Positions 1 through 12,551 of a DNA stretch of 64,000 nucleotides are shown piece by piece; the stretch's first letter is position 1, and each line of letters opens with the position of its first letter. This DNA comes from Dactylonectria macrodidyma (Eukaryota; Ascomycota; Sordariomycetes; Hypocreales; Nectriaceae), in contig JAGMUV010000003.1 of NCBI GenBank assembly GCA_020744425.1, positions 3,720,001 through 3,784,000 on the forward strand, read 5' to 3'. The notes under the pieces were generated by a model. The model saw nothing but the letters and a program-made list of their open reading frames with translations, did not search any database and was not told where the DNA came from. A program made the translations under genes and the position numbers.

Positions 1-1009
1 TGAGTACTGACCGTCCTATGTAGATAGATGATGTGGAAAATGCCATGTTATGCCTCGTCTCGCCTCTGCCCCCTTCCAGAGACATCGAAAAGACGTGGAC
101 GGGTCGGCCCCTCATTGGTCCGCGCTGGCGTCCCACGGTTCCAGAGCCCCTAATCCCTAATCCCGCTGATGCCAGCATCCCTCTCGTCGCTGGAGACCGG
201 GCCCTACTAGATAGTGTGCAAGGTAGTTGTTGAGCAAGGAGAAATGTACCGGAACAGGGCAGAAAGGAGTGAAAATGGCGTGTAGAGTTGGCGTTAAGTA
301 CCTGTGTTTCAGGCCTCGGGTACAACCTATGCCTAACACATGGTTCGCCCCGGCCCCCTGTTCTATTTCCTCCTCCCTACGCTCCGTGCCCCCCCTCCCC
401 CCCGTCCCCCCCGTGTGCGCCCCGTGCGGCTGCAGCACTTGGCCCTTGAATCAGGAGCAAAACGTGCTGGCATCACTGTGACCGTCCAGTCTTGTCCAGT
501 CCGTCCAGTGTCCAGTCCATCAAGGCCACAACTTACTCTTGAACTCCAATTTGTTCATTTGCCTTGCCTTATTGCCCTGTGCGAGTTCCTGGTTCGACCC
601 CTTGTCGGCGAGCTGCTGCCCCCGGGGGAAAAAAAGAGCCAAAAGAGCCCTTGGCCTTTCACAGTCCTCGCTCCGCTCCGCAAGGACAGACCGCCGTCTT
701 CTAGCCGCTTGTCTCCCCACGACACCGCCTTAGCTGGTCTCCGACATTCTGCTACCGCAAGCAAAGGCAACCTGTGGTCAGCACCGCTAAACACCAGCGC
801 ATCGCAACGCCAGACGGCCAGGCCCATCTTCTCGTCGCCATCGACGCCTCTTCTTCCTTCGGCCGACCTCGCATATACCCTCTCCGGCCTGCTCATGAGT
901 GCCTCCCGCCATCCCGCCTCGTCCTCCGCCCCTTAGTCCCGCCGCCGCCTTTTTGTAGTCGTCCTCTGTCACCTCCGGTCCCGCGCCTCCGGGCCAAACC
1001 ACCGCCTCC
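1..1009. other. Upstream region of the class V myosin gene
   Basis: No convincing gene. The stretch is pyrimidine- and C-rich, especially 350-425 and 880-1005, which is common in fungal promoters and 5' leaders. Several frames stay open here only because of the skewed composition; their translations are Pro/Ser/Arg rich with no recognisable domain. It most likely holds the promoter and 5' untranslated region of the myosin gene starting at 1010. Confidence 0.6.
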
Positions 1010-4000
1010 ATGGCATCGACCTACGATGTCGGCACCAGAGCGTGGCAGCCTGATGCTGCTGAGGGCTGGGTAGCCTCCGAGCTCATCAACAAAACCGTTG
1101 AGGGTGCCAAGGTCAAGCTCGAATTCCAGCTCGAAAATGGCCAGGTGCGTATTCATGGCCCATTGTCACTCCCATTCCCATCTTCACGAGCTGCCTTGAC
1201 CTGACGTTGCCCTATGTATCTAGACCAAAACTATTCAAGTCTCTGTCGAGGGACTGCAGAGCGGCTCCGATCCTGCTCTTCCCCCCCTAATGAACCCAAC
1301 CATTCTCGAAGCCAGTGACGATCTTACGAATTTGTCCCATCTTAATGAGCCAGCTGGTATGTCCGCCCATGCCAATAACGCCTATGCCGAACGCAACACA
1401 GCCGATCAATCCTGCATGTGCTGACATCTACCTCCCAGTCCTGCAAGCGATTCGGTTACGATACCTGCAAAAGGAAATTTACACTTACAGTGGCATCGTC
1501 TTGATTGCCACCAACCCTTTCGCGAGAGTCGATTCTCTTTACGTCCCCGGTATGGTGCAAGTCTATGCCGGGAGGCAAAGAGCGACCCAGGCCCCTCACT
1601 TGTTCGCCATTGCTGAGGAGGCTTTTATGTAAGAGCATTTCTCTTCTGTATTTACGTGCCGGGTATCAATACTGACGGGTGGAATAGGGACATGCTTCGA
1701 GACGCTAAAAACCAGACCGTTGTCGTGTCTGGAGAGTCTGGTGCCGGAAAGACTGTCAGTGCAAAGTATATCATGCGATATTTTGCCACCAGAGAGTCCC
1801 CCGACAACCCGGGCGCGCGCTCCAAGCGTGGCCATGAGACCATGAGTGAGACCGAAGAGCAGATTCTTGCAACCAACCCCATCATGGAAGCATTTGGTAA
1901 CGCCAAGACGACTAGAAATGACAACTCGTCCCGGTTCGGAAAGTATATCGAGATCATGTTTGACAAAAAGACGAACATTATCGGCGCCAAAATTCGAACG
2001 TACCTCCTGGAGCGCTCGCGTCTCGTTTTCCAGCCTCTCAAGGAGCGAAATTACCACATTTTCTACCAGCTTGTTGCCGGTGCCTCTGACAAGGAGCGCC
2101 AAGAACTCAACATTCTACCCATCGAACAGTTTGAGTACCTGAACCAAGGAAATTGCCCAACCATCGACGGCGTGGATGACAAGGCCGAGTTTGAGGCAAC
2201 AAAACAGTCTCTGGCCACGATTGGAGTTCCAGATGCTCAGCAGTCTGAGATCTTCAAGATATTAGCCGGTCTTTTGCACCTGGGCAACGTCAAGATTACC
2301 GCATCGCGTAATGACAGTGTCCTGGCGCCAACCGAACCGTCTCTCAAACAAGCCTCTGAGATCCTGGGCGTTGATGCAACCGAGTTTTCTAGGTGGATCG
2401 TCAAGAAGCAGCTTGTTACCCGTGGCGAGAAGATCACATCCAATTTGAGTCAGGCTCAGGCAATCGTCGTCCGAGACTCAGTCGCCAAGTTCATTTATTC
2501 AAGTCTCTTCGACTGGCTTGTCGACATCATCAACGACAGTCTTGCTACTGAGGACGTGTTGAGCCGTGTTACTTCCTTCATCGGCGTCTTAGATATCTAT
2601 GGTTTCGAGCATTTCGCCAAGAACTCGTTCGAGCAGTTCTGTATCAATTATGCCAACGAGAAGCTTCAGCAAGAGTTCAACCAGCACGTCTTCAAGCTTG
2701 AGCAGGAGGAGTATCTCCGAGAGCAGATAGACTGGACTTTTATCGATTTCTCCGATAACCAGCCCTGCATTGATCTGATTGAAGGCAGGATGGGAATTCT
2801 CGGTCTCCTCGACGAGGAGTCTCGGCTTCCCATGGGCTCAGATGAGCAGTTCGTAACCAAACTGCACCACAACTTCTCCCCGGATAAGCACAAGTTCTAC
2901 AAGAAGCCGAGGTTTGGCAAGTCTGCATTCACAGTCTGCCATTATGCCGTTGATGTCACCTACGAATCCGAGGGATTCATCGAGAAGAACCGTGATACCG
3001 TCCCTGACGAGCATATGGCCGTCCTTCGTGCCACGTCCAATGACTTCCTCAAGCAAGTCTTGGATGCCGCATCGGCTGTGAGAGAAAAGGACGCGGCTTC
3101 ATCGTCCTCAAATGCTGTTAAGCCCGCTGCTGGTAGGAAGATTGGTGTGGCCGTGAACCGGAAGCCGACTCTCGGTGGCATCTTCCGATCCTCTTTGATC
3201 GAGCTGATGAACACCATCAACAACACAGACGTCCACTACATCCGATGTATCAAGCCGAACGAGGCAAAGGAAGCGTGGAAGTTTGAGGGACCAATGGTTC
3301 TCAGCCAGCTTCGCGCTTGTGGTGTTCTCGAGACTGTGCGCATTAGTTGTGCGGGTTACCCGACTCGCTGGACTTATGAGGAGTTCGCCCTTCGGTATTA
3401 CATGCTCGTGCACTCTAGCCAGTGGACATCGGAAATTCGGACCATGGCCGATGCTATCTTGAAGAAGGCCCTAGGAACCAGCACTGGCAAAGGTCTTGAC
3501 AAGTACCAGCTTGGCCTCACCAAGATTTTCTTCCGAGCCGGCATGCTCGCTTTCTTGGAGAACCTACGAACCACCCGTCTCAACGACTGTGCTATCATGA
3601 TTCAGAAGAACTTGAAAGCCAAGTACTACCGCCGCCGCTACATCGAGGCCCGTGAGGCCGTGGTCAGGACTCAGTCTGCCATCAGAGCATGGAAGGCAAG
3701 AAAGGAGGCCCAAGAGCTGCGGACAGTCAGGGCAGCCACCACCATCCAGCGAGTTTGGCGCGGACAGAAGCAGCGACGGAAGTTCCTTGCTATTCGAAAG
3801 GATCTGGTGCTGTTTGAATCGGCAGCCAAGGGATACTTGCGCAGAAAGAACATTATGGAGACGCGACTTGGTAATGCTGTACTTGTGATCCAGAGAGTGT
3901 GGAGATCACGACAGCAATTGAGGGCATGGCGGCAATACCGCAAGAAGGTGACGCTTATCCAGAGCCTCTGGCGTGGTAAGCTCGCCCGCAAGGAATACAA

Positions 4001-6143
4001 GAAGGTTCGAGAGGAGGCCCGCGACCTCAAGCAAATCTCATACAAGCTTGAAAACAAGGTTGTCGAGCTGACGCAGTCCCTTGGTTCTATGAAGGAGAAG
4101 AACAAGAACCTGGCCTCCCAGGTGGAGAACTACGAGGGACAGATCAAGTCGTGGAAGAACCGTCACAATGCCTTGGAAGCGAGGACCAAGGAGTTGCAAA
4201 CCGAAGCCAACCAGGCGGGTATTGCCGTTGCCAGGCTCCAAGCAATGGAAGATGAGATGAAAAAGCTCCAGGTTGCCTTTGATGAGTCCACCGCCAATAT
4301 CAAGAGGATGCAGGACGAAGAGCGAGAGCTCCGGGAGTCTCTCCGCACAACCAACACAGAGCTAGAGACGGCAAGGAGGAACAGTACGCAGCACGAGAAG
4401 GACAACACCAGCCTGAGGCAAGAACTCGAGGCTCTCAAAGATGCTCTGGAAATGGCGCGGAGAAACGCACCGGCCAACGGCGAGCTGGCAAATGGCACGT
4501 CCACCACCGCACCCGCCAGCGGTCTCATCAACCTGGTGTCGTCAAAGAAGCCCAAACGTCGCAGCGCCGGTGCCGAAACTCGCGAGCTGGACCGCTTCAG
4601 TGGCGCTTACAACCCTCGACCGGTCTCCATGGCTGTCACCAGCACAGCTCACCGTCAGAACTTGTCTGGAACAACCTTCATCCCTGGTGTCGATAACATC
4701 GAGATGGAGCTTGAGGGTCTTCTCGCAGACGAGGATGGCTTAAACGAGGAGGTGACCATGGGTCTTATCCGGAACCTGAAGATCCCCAACCCCAACACCA
4801 CCCCTCCTCCTTCGGACAAGGAGGTCCTCTTCCCTTCGTACCTCATCAACCTAGTCACTTCGGAGATGTGGAACAATGGATTCGTAAAGGAGTCGGAACG
4901 ATTCTTGGCCAATGTCATGCAGTCCATCCAACAGGAGGTGATGCAGCACGATGGAGACGAGGCTATCAACCCCGGCGCCTTTTGGTTGTCCAATGTCCAC
5001 GAGATGCTCTCGTTTGTGTTCCTGGCCGAGGACTGGTATGAAGCCCAAAAGTCGGACAACTATGAGTACGACCGACTCCTGGAAATTGTCAAGCACGACT
5101 TGGAGAGCCTCGAGTTCAACATTTACCACACTTGGATGAAGGTACTGAAGAAGAAGCTACAGAAGATGATCATCCCTGCCATCATCGAGTCTCAATCACT
5201 GCCTGGCTTCGTTACCAACGAAAGCAGCCGATTCCTAGGCAAACTTCTGCAGACCAACTCTACGCCAGCTTACAGCATGGATAACCTGCTCAGTTTGCTC
5301 AACAGTGTGTTCCGGGCCATGAAGGCGTACTACTTGGAAGACTCCATCATCACGCAGACCATCACGGAGCTCCTGCGCCTTGTTGGCGTCACGGCGTTCA
5401 ACGATCTGCTGATGCGCCGAAATTTCCTCTCTTGGAAGCGAGGCCTCCAGATCAATTACAACATCACGCGCATCGAGGAATGGTGTAAGAGCCACGACAT
5501 GCCCGAAGGCACCCTCCAACTAGAACACTTGATGGTCAGTACATCTGAGACGCCATGAATATGTAGCTAAGCTAACCATTCCTTAGCAAGCCACCAAACT
5601 TCTCCAACTGAAGAAGGCTACGCTGAATGACATTGAGATCATTCAGGACATCTGCTGGATGTGAGTTGCTTATGTTGCCTTATCCTACTCGAGGCAAAAC
5701 TAACCTGTATCAGGCTGTCCCCCAATCAAATTCAGAAGCTGCTGAACCAATACCTGGTTGCCGACTATGAGCAACCGATTAATGGGGAGATCATGAAGGC
5801 AGTCGCCTCGCGCGTGACCGAGAAGAGCGATGTGCTCCTCCTACAAGCTGTCGACATGGATGACAGCGGCCCTTACGAGATTGCCGAGCCCAGAGTGATC
5901 ACCGCACTCGAGACCTACACGCCCTCCTGTACGTGACCGTGACAAGCAACCGAGTGATTATATAGCACATTACGCTAACACGCAATACTTCTAGGGCTCC
6001 AAACTCCTCGCCTGAAACGACTTGCTGAAATAGTCTCGGCGCAGGCTATTGCTCAACAGGAAAAGCTGGACTACTCGGATGGCGAAGAGTTTGATGAGCA
6101 AGACGAACTGCCTGGCGTGGAGGAGGTGGAAGCCGAGCAGTAG
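1010..6143 (+). CDS. myo5: Class V myosin heavy chain
   Basis: Actin-based motor that carries vesicles and organelles to the hyphal tip. Seven exons: 1010-1144, 1224-1356, 1439-1628, 1688-5534, 5587-5660, 5714-5928, 5995-6143, giving 1580 residues, the usual length for fungal Myo2/MyoE. Order of domains: N-terminal SH3-like segment (the protein opens MASTYDVGTRAW), motor head with P-loop GESGAGKT in the fourth exon, six IQ light-chain-binding repeats in a row (about 3580-4010, motifs such as IQRVWRG and IQSLWRG), a coiled coil (about 4020-4480), a low-complexity linker, and the C-terminal DIL/globular tail that binds cargo (about 4820-6060). The ATG at 1010 is chosen because the N-terminus matches the family and is followed by a clean GT donor. 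All introns sit near the ends; the central exon is 3.8 kb. Family assignment is certain; first and last small exons are read from splice motifs. Confidence 0.96.
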
Positions 6144-6794
6144 AGGAATGATAATGCTGGATGACATGCATGTCGATGTTGATGTTAATGTGTTAATGTT
6201 GATGTTGATGTCGATTGCACATAACGGATAGAGGCCGCAACGCATTTTCAGGGTGTTTATATCGAATTTTCTAACGCGGCGTGGTCGGAGTGGATCTGGA
6301 AGATTTGATGACATGTTCCATCTATCCCATGCCCCTGCAACGCCCAATCATGTCCTCAGAAGGGAAAACGCCTACGTTCTACTTGTTGCGGTTGAGGAGG
6401 GAAGAGCTGGCTCTGTTTGTAAGATGAGACCATGGTTGTGTTGGAGACAGAGAGAGAGACCACGATTTATTGATAATGTATCCCCCCTCGCTGGCCAGAC
6501 ATATCCTGTCTTTTCGGTAAAGAGCTCCTGAACATATCGTCATGAGACATTAGTCCACTCCTGTTGGGCTGAGTTGAGTCTCTGTCCGGGTCCTCCCCGT
6601 GTGGATCGGACTCTCCGGATCCGGTCCGGCAGACATTCACCAAAGCGTTCCGAGCCGCCCCGCTATATGCATGAAGCGAATTTGCCCACAGGGTGGGCAT
6701 GAATGAGTTGGTGGGCGCGGGATGCTCAAATCTCTGCAGCCAACCCGTCGCGTCGCAACGCATCGTATCGCATCGCACTGCAGCGCGAATCACA
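6144..6794. other. Myosin 3' region and Fap7 promoter
   Basis: No gene seen. At 6165-6215, just after the myosin stop, there is a short imperfect array of GATGTT/GATGTTAAT units, probably in the 3' untranslated region. A purine-rich stretch follows at 6410-6470. The remaining part must contain the terminator of the myosin gene and the promoter of the adenylate kinase gene, both on the plus strand. Confidence 0.5.
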
Positions 6795-7502
6795 ATGCGT
6801 CAGTCGCCTAACATTATCGTGACGGGCACGCCAGGCGTTGGTAAGACAACGCACTGTGAAGGCCTAGCAGAGCGGACAGGGCTGCGTCACTTGTCAGTGA
6901 ACCAAGTGGTCAAGGACCAGGAGTGCCATGAGGGTTGGAGCGATGAGTTCCACAGCTGGATTGTTGACGAGGACAAGGTGAGAGGCGAGATGTTGATTCG
7001 AATATGTCTCCGCAGAGCAAACAAGCACCTGCGGAGAGAGGATTAGGGACTTACAGGGCTAATACTTTGTGCTTGGCGTCCCCAACAGCTCCTTGACGCC
7101 ATTGAGGACGATGTCAAGGCTGGCGGTTGCATCATCGACTGGCACGCCTGCGACCTATTCCCTCGCAGCTGGATCGATTTGGTCGTAGTGCTTCGAGTTG
7201 ATTCGACCACTCTATACGACCGACTGACAGCCAGGTTAGTTAGAACGAACGACTCAACCCTCTATCGTTTCCACCAGTGACTAACACGTTCCCTCACTTT
7301 CGCCTGGAACAGGAACTACCCCGAGTCCAAGCTTCAGGAGAACATCGACTCTGAGATTATGGAAGTGCTGCTGCAGGAGGCTCGTGAAGCCTTTGACGAT
7401 GAGATTGTCATTGAGCTGACTAGCAATGAAGCGGATGAGATGGATTCTAACATCGACCGCATCGAGGGGTGGGTCAAACAGTGGAAGCAAGACAATCAAT
7501 GA
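6795..7502 (+). CDS. FAP7: Adenylate kinase isoenzyme 6 / ribosome biogenesis ATPase Fap7
   Basis: Small nuclear NTPase (AK6/hCINAP/Fap7 family) that interconverts adenine nucleotides and helps final 18S rRNA maturation together with Rps14. Three exons, 6795-6977, 7089-7234 and 7313-7502, give 172 residues, the family size. Visible motifs: Walker A GTPGVGKTT at residues 10-18, and the family signature IIDWHACDLFP in exon 2, whose Asp-x-His corresponds to the Walker B region. The C-terminus ends in WVKQWKQDNQ. The ATG at 6795 is the only start that places the P-loop close to the N-terminus as in the family. Neighbours are the myosin gene upstream and HAM1 downstream on the same strand. Function is inferred from the motifs. 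Confidence 0.93.
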
Positions 7503-7895
7503 AAAGGAATTAAGAACCAAAATATTATATGTATAGAGAGAGAGAGAGAGAGAAAGGCTCAATTGAAGCCCATTATCCGGCATGATAAATATAGAATGAC
7601 CACACAGCTCTCACCCATTTCTCAGTGCGCCTTTGTATAAGGATTCACAACCCCGTAAAATGCATATTAAACCAAGACATGCAACCCACCCCAACCATGA
7701 TTAGGTATCTTGCATGGAAATAAAAGGTACGGAATCAAATCCTCCTTCAATTCAGTTCGTTCTACCCGGTGTAATTGATCCGCACGCTTCTCGGCTTTCC
7801 CAACTCCAGGTGGGACAGCGTCTCTTGTTGTTGTCCAGTTGCCAAATTACATGTTGAATTTTTTCAAGCGCACAATCATACCTCCAACCATAAAA
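7503..7895. other. Intergenic region with GA microsatellite
   Basis: Between the Fap7 stop and the HAM1 start. A (GA)n run of about ten units lies at 7534-7553, probably in the Fap7 3' untranslated region. An in-frame ATG at 7851 could extend the HAM1 protein. Nothing else is recognisable. Confidence 0.5.
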
Positions 7896-8738
7896 ATGGC
7901 TCCCATTGTCAACTTCATCTCAGGCAACGCCAACAAGCTGCGCGAGGTCAAGGCAATCCTCGAGCCTGAAATCGAAGTTCAAAGCCAATCCTTGGATCTC
8001 GAGGAGGTTCAGGGTACCCTTGAAGAGGTAACTGAATCTAAATGCCGCAGGGCCGCCGAACTCGTAAGGCTTTCCACCTTCGCTACCCTTGGGGTTTCTA
8101 TTCACCAGAACTAGGTCCAAGGGCCTGTCCTTGTTGAAGACACTGCCCTCTGCTACAACGCCCTTGGAGGTCTTCCAGGCCCATATATGTATGTATCTCA
8201 TCAGAACTAAAGCATATCAACGCGACCTCTTCGCCTCCTGTCTACTGACGCCTATCCAAGCAAATGGTTCTTGGCCTCCACTGGACATGAGGGCCTAAAC
8301 AACCTTCTCACTGCATACACCGACAAATCCGCCAACGCTGTCTGCACGTTTGGGTACTCACAGGGACCTGGTCACAAGCCCATCCTCTTCCAAGGCCGCT
8401 GTCCGGTATTTGCTCTCACGTGAGAACCGAGTTAACTTTTGTTGACACCTCGTAGGGAAAGATTGTGCCCGCTCGTGGGCCCCCAGACTTTGGTGAGATT
8501 CCTTGAATGGCGGCGTATCGGACGATCAAGGCTAATTATTTTTTTTCTAGGATGGGACGCTGTTTTCGAATATGAGGGCAAAACGTGCGGGTTTTCTCCT
8601 TCGCCTCCACATTGACCAAGAATACGACTGACATTCATTCCTAGGTTTGCTGAGATGGAAAAGACGGAAAAGAACAAGATATCCCATCGTTCTCTTGCAC
8701 TTGCCAAGCTTCAAGCTTGGTTCAAGGAGCAACAATGA
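7896..8738 (+). CDS. HAM1: Inosine triphosphate pyrophosphatase (Ham1/ITPase)
   Basis: House-cleaning enzyme that hydrolyses ITP, dITP and XTP to the monophosphates and so keeps deaminated purines out of nucleic acids. Six exons: 7896-8063, 8115-8188, 8261-8405, 8456-8492, 8551-8584, 8645-8738, total 183 residues, typical for the family. Visible signature segments are [16 protein letters not shown] at the N-terminus (nucleotide-binding Thr/Ser-x-Asn-x-x-Lys type motif), [21 protein letters not shown] with the catalytic acidic residue, [13 protein letters not shown], and the C-terminal [15 protein letters not shown] chose the ATG at 7896 (good context, family-like start [11 protein letters not shown]). 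An in-frame ATG at 7851 would add 15 residues, [15 protein letters not shown], with a basic, mitochondrial-like look. HAM1 is convergent with the C78 peptidase gene, 118 bp apart. Confidence 0.94.
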
Positions 8739-8856
8739 GCGACCCAGCGTCAATGGCCAACCGCAGCTTCTATGTAGTGGTGGCGTTGCTTGTCAAGCTG
8801 TTGTGGTTGTATCTCGTCAGTGGGCTTGTTGCGCATAGGAAAATATCGACAACTCA

Positions 8857-10606
8857 CTAGAGCACCTCGAATTCACTATACTTGCGGAGGTAGTGTGCTC
8901 CTCGTCGATACGGCTGCACTGCCTCGTCAACAGTCGACAGCTTGTGTCGAAAGACCTTCCCGACGAGATGCTTGATCTTGGTAGAATCGCGGAAACTAGG
9001 GTCGAATACTAGGAGGTTAACCTCACCGTCCATTTGTTTCTCGATACCCACAATCGTCAAAGAGTGTCCTTGGGAACTCATCAGCATGTTAGTGTAAGAG
9101 AAGGAGTTTTCTCAACTACCTGGGTGTTGAAGGTATATTGGCGGAAGTCCAGTGAGATGAATCCTGGATTCTACGTCCACAATACCTCCCTGGAAGTAGT
9201 TTTCGATTCCTTGAAGTAAGAGCGACTTTGCTTTGCCACGCTCCTTGTCCTTGAACGCCTGGACAGAGCACCTACAGCAACCGCGAATGAGCTCTGAGAA
9301 TCCGTGCCTCTGATTAGAGTTTTGTCAACTTACGGTATGGACAAGCTACAAAAGACTGCTTGAGCCTTTGCACTATTAGTTCCGTGCTGCTAAAGAGACC
9401 GGCGGTGCATACCTCTGGTGTGCCTATGTACTTTCGAGTCCCTTTTACGCCTCCAGTCTCAACTCGACCTTGGGCGTTGAATCCCATGTCCCAAGCATTC
9501 TCAATAAGGTCTTGGACCTCGAAGATGGTGGGGAAAGTTGGGCCGAATAGGTCTGCTCCGGTCGATCTCGCTCCGATAATGTGAGATATAAGCATTTGGA
9601 TATTCCTATATCCACAGAAACCGCCTTCAACGAGTTGTTAACGGTATGAAACGTGGCCGCGCCCATGGGGACGCCTTGATTGCGTACCTTCTCGCCGTAA
9701 CTTGGAGACATGCTGTACCTGTGGGTGGCATAGGTATGCGTATTGGGTAGAAGGACTCTGTTCGAGCAACTGGCCGAGCACGGGCATAACACCTAGATGA
9801 GTGACATTAAACCTAGTGGGTTTCGAGGACGATTCATGTGGGTGGCTTACCGTCGTTGATTACCTGGCCTTCCTGCTGGAGGAGCTCGACGAGCCATGGA
9901 GGCATTTGGTTCTCGTGCGCGAACCTCCCCAGCTCAGATTTCTATGTCCATTTGATTAGCCATGTACAATTTTGGGGGGCAGTTAAAACACAAACTCCTA
10001 GTCGAGCAATCGTTCGACCTTTCTCTTTTTGGCGGCTTGAGTGAGTGGCACCTGCGTGATCTATGGCATTGTTGTTGGAGTTCTGGTCACCCAAAGGTAG
10101 TTCAGTGATTGGAGGTTTCTTTGACTTGTGGCGAGTGCGATGACTGGTTTCTTGACTGTGCCGTGACCTTTGGCTTCCAAAGAGGGCTTTCCAGGCCTGG
10201 ATTGTGACTTTCTGCTTCTCACGCCGCTTCCTGTGAGTTTCATCTCGCATGGGCGTGTCTGGTGGCGAAACTGCAACTGCGACATCTGCAGGTAGCTGCT
10301 CTGAGGAGTCGGTCACGTCCTCCTTTGCCTCAAGGTCATGGAGTTCAAGGTGATATGCTATCTCATCCTGGGAAATAATTTCACCGCAGCCGTCCTGAGG
10401 GCACAGGACTGGGCCCTCAGCGACAGCGAAAGGGGAATCACCCTCAGGATGACGCGTTTCAATGTGCTGTAGCAATCCCAGTCAGCCGGAACTCCCGTGA
10501 GGCTGCGCTTACTGGTGTCAAGGCGCACTAAAAGAAGCTCATAGTCCCCTTCACTAGACTTGAAGCCGCAGAAGGGACACCTCGTAATCGACTCTGAGTT
10601 GGTCAT
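8857..10606 (-). CDS. C78-family deubiquitinase, ZUP1/ZUFSP-like
   Basis: Predicted zinc-finger cysteine protease of MEROPS family C78. Human ZUP1 in this family cleaves K63-linked ubiquitin chains; S. pombe Mug105 is a relative. Eight exons on the minus strand: 10606-10529, 10466-9996, 9941-9851, 9792-9688, 9624-9413, 9365-9334, 9271-9120, 9068-8857, total 450 residues. An N-terminal C2H2 finger spans residues 10-32 (CPFC, then HIETRH, the His pair supplied by exon 2), a second C2H2-like finger follows (CPQDGC, then HLELH), then a basic, low-complexity linker. The catalytic domain shows Cys252 in FCGYRNIQ, His382 in PGHSLTIVGIE and Asp403 in LLVFDPS; the 21-residue His-Asp spacing agrees with my recollection of ZUP1. 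The first intron uses a GTGCGC donor; it is chosen because it restores the zinc finger. Linkage specificity is inference. Confidence 0.88.
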
Positions 10607-11804
10607 GGCTGGCAGGGAGATGGAGGTTCTCAGTGCGTTCGCAGGCTGGCTGTTGGGTGACTTGAGCGTATTCTAGGCAGAAGAGACACAGAGAAAGGTA
10701 CCCAAGGATAGGGTAAAAGCGAGAAGCAACCACCCTGCTGATCCAAGAAACGCGATATGCCGAAAGATTGAGATGAAATAAAATGACCAAGGGCCACATG
10801 CGCGAGCGGTAGTCGACGCGGTGGTAAGGCAGCGAGTTGCGGCTTAGACGCCTGCGCACGTACACCTTCCTCAGGCCAGTTGGGCAATACGTACCTGCAT
10901 TTTGTTGTGCATCACGTCCACCGGGCACTGAGCATTGAGCAACTACAAATAACCACGCGGTCTCTTTAGGATTAGATATGTCAAACAAACCAAAAGGAGA
11001 AGACGCCGAACAGTAAAGCGAATCTATGTGTGAAGCCTCGATCAATTCTAAACGCCTCGAGGAGATAACATGCCTGTTCTAATGCAAGGCGGCGAGACTC
11101 CGTAGTATCATGTAACCTGTGCGTTTCAGGCAAGACGATGCCGAGCCAGGCCCCTGGTGCTATGCAAATAACGGGGTTGCACCATGAGATGCAAATTAGG
11201 TACTGTACAACGAAGTCTGCACTGCCGATTATGGTACCGGTCTCTGAAATTGGGTTAGACCCCAGAAGCTTATGCATTCACATGATGATCCCATCTTGAC
11301 AGGGTCAGAGCCAGGACGCTGTGGCTTGAATGCGCAAGAATACTACTTGACCAGGGTTGTCAATTGATGCTGTAGTTTCAAGGGTCCAATTGAGTTGGAA
11401 TGGGCCGTCGCAAACAAAAGGGTGAATCTGAGGTAACTATCCAGGCATCACTAGAGCAGAGGCTGGCTGCGTGCGTCGACGGTGTCATCGGTGGATACGT
11501 CGAAATGTGTCAAAGATTTAGTTTGTGCTTGCAAAGTGAAACCTATATTCTAGACGATTCACAGTCCGTAAGTACTCCATACAAACAAAACAGATAAATT
11601 ATCATCCTGCGCTGGCGAGCGAGACCAATGTGCCGGACCCCAATCCTTCGTGTGACAGATCTCTAGGAATGTGCCTCAACACCGTGACTCTCCCTGGGCG
11701 TGTGGTGGCTTTGGGCCTCAACCAACAGGATGGAAAAGAACACAACGGGAGTTGAGGTGGTCTAGTCGCCTGCTGGTCCCTGTAACAAGGTTTCGTCGTT
11801 GGTT
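10607..11804. other. Intergenic region without recognised gene
   Basis: About 1.2 kb between the 5' end of the C78 peptidase gene and the 3' end of the Rheb gene. Open frames exist on both strands, but none shows a recognisable domain, plausible splice chain or codon pattern. It should contain the peptidase promoter and the Rheb terminator. Confidence 0.5.
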
Positions 11805-12551
11805 CTACATGAGATGGCAGTTGCTGCGTTCTGGGGCCTCGCCGGGGTTCTGCGACTTCTCAATCTGGGCAATCAGTAGCTCAAAAGCTTTGCTGACATT
11901 CTCGTTATATCGTGCGCTCGCTTCGGTCCAACCACACTGGATCTTTTCCGATACCTTCTGGCCATCCTCTGGTGTGACCTGGCGCTGCTCGGGGCGGAGA
12001 TCGCTCTTGTTGCCAACAATGACAATGGGGACCGACTCAGTACCCTTTGAAGATGCCTAAAGTCAGCGACGCTATTCTCGAGTAGATTCGCTCAATATTC
12101 GTGATAGGAGCACGTACCAGGTGGCTTAGGATCTTTTCGCGGATGACTTGAACCATCTCAAACGAAGGTAGTGAGGATACCGAGTACACGAGCATATACC
12201 CATGAATGCCGATGAAGTGCTTCGAGTTCAGGATGCTGTACTCGTCCTGCCCAGCTGTGTCGACAATCTCCGTCGAGAAGTCCTGACCCTTGTACCTGAT
12301 CGTCTTGCTAAACGTGTTCTCGATTGTCGGATAATAGCTATCGACGAAGTGTCCGTCTACGAACCGCACCGCAAGGGATGATTTGCCTGTCGCGCGTTAA
12401 CTCTAGTCTTTTGGTTGTGCCCACGCCTGCGAAGCCGACGAGGTCCGACGTCACATGCCTTGCTTCTCTAGGGTAGCCCGTTGGAAGGGAGGAACATACC
12501 GACAGACCGACTGCCGACAATGGCGATCTTTCTCTGCTTGGGGGAGGGCAT
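11805..12551 (-). CDS. RHB1: Rheb-type small GTPase
   Basis: Ras-superfamily GTPase Rheb/Rhb1, an activator of TORC1 and regulator of basic amino acid uptake, acting on endomembranes through farnesylation. Three exons, 12551-12500, 12386-12118 and 12056-11805, give 190 residues. G1 reads GSRSVGKSS at residues 13-21; Arg-Ser replaces the Gly-Gly of Ras, a hallmark of Rheb. The effector region has YYPTIENTF, G3 is DTAGQDEY, G4 is NKSD and G5 is EASA. The protein ends in the CaaX box CHLM, supporting farnesylation. Introns interrupt the P-loop (after the first base of the Gly codon) and the region after HL before G4. Upstream on the same strand is WAPL. Identification is firm; pathway role is by homology. 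Confidence 0.95.

Noticed and set aside
340..936. 198-codon open frame upstream of the myosin gene
   Set aside because: Composition-driven (Pro/Ser/Arg-rich, C-rich DNA), overlapped by open frames on both strands, no domain; it is the myosin promoter and leader.
11400..11597. 66-codon open frame starting MGRRKQKGE
   Set aside because: No splice partner, no conserved feature, and surrounded by stop-rich sequence.
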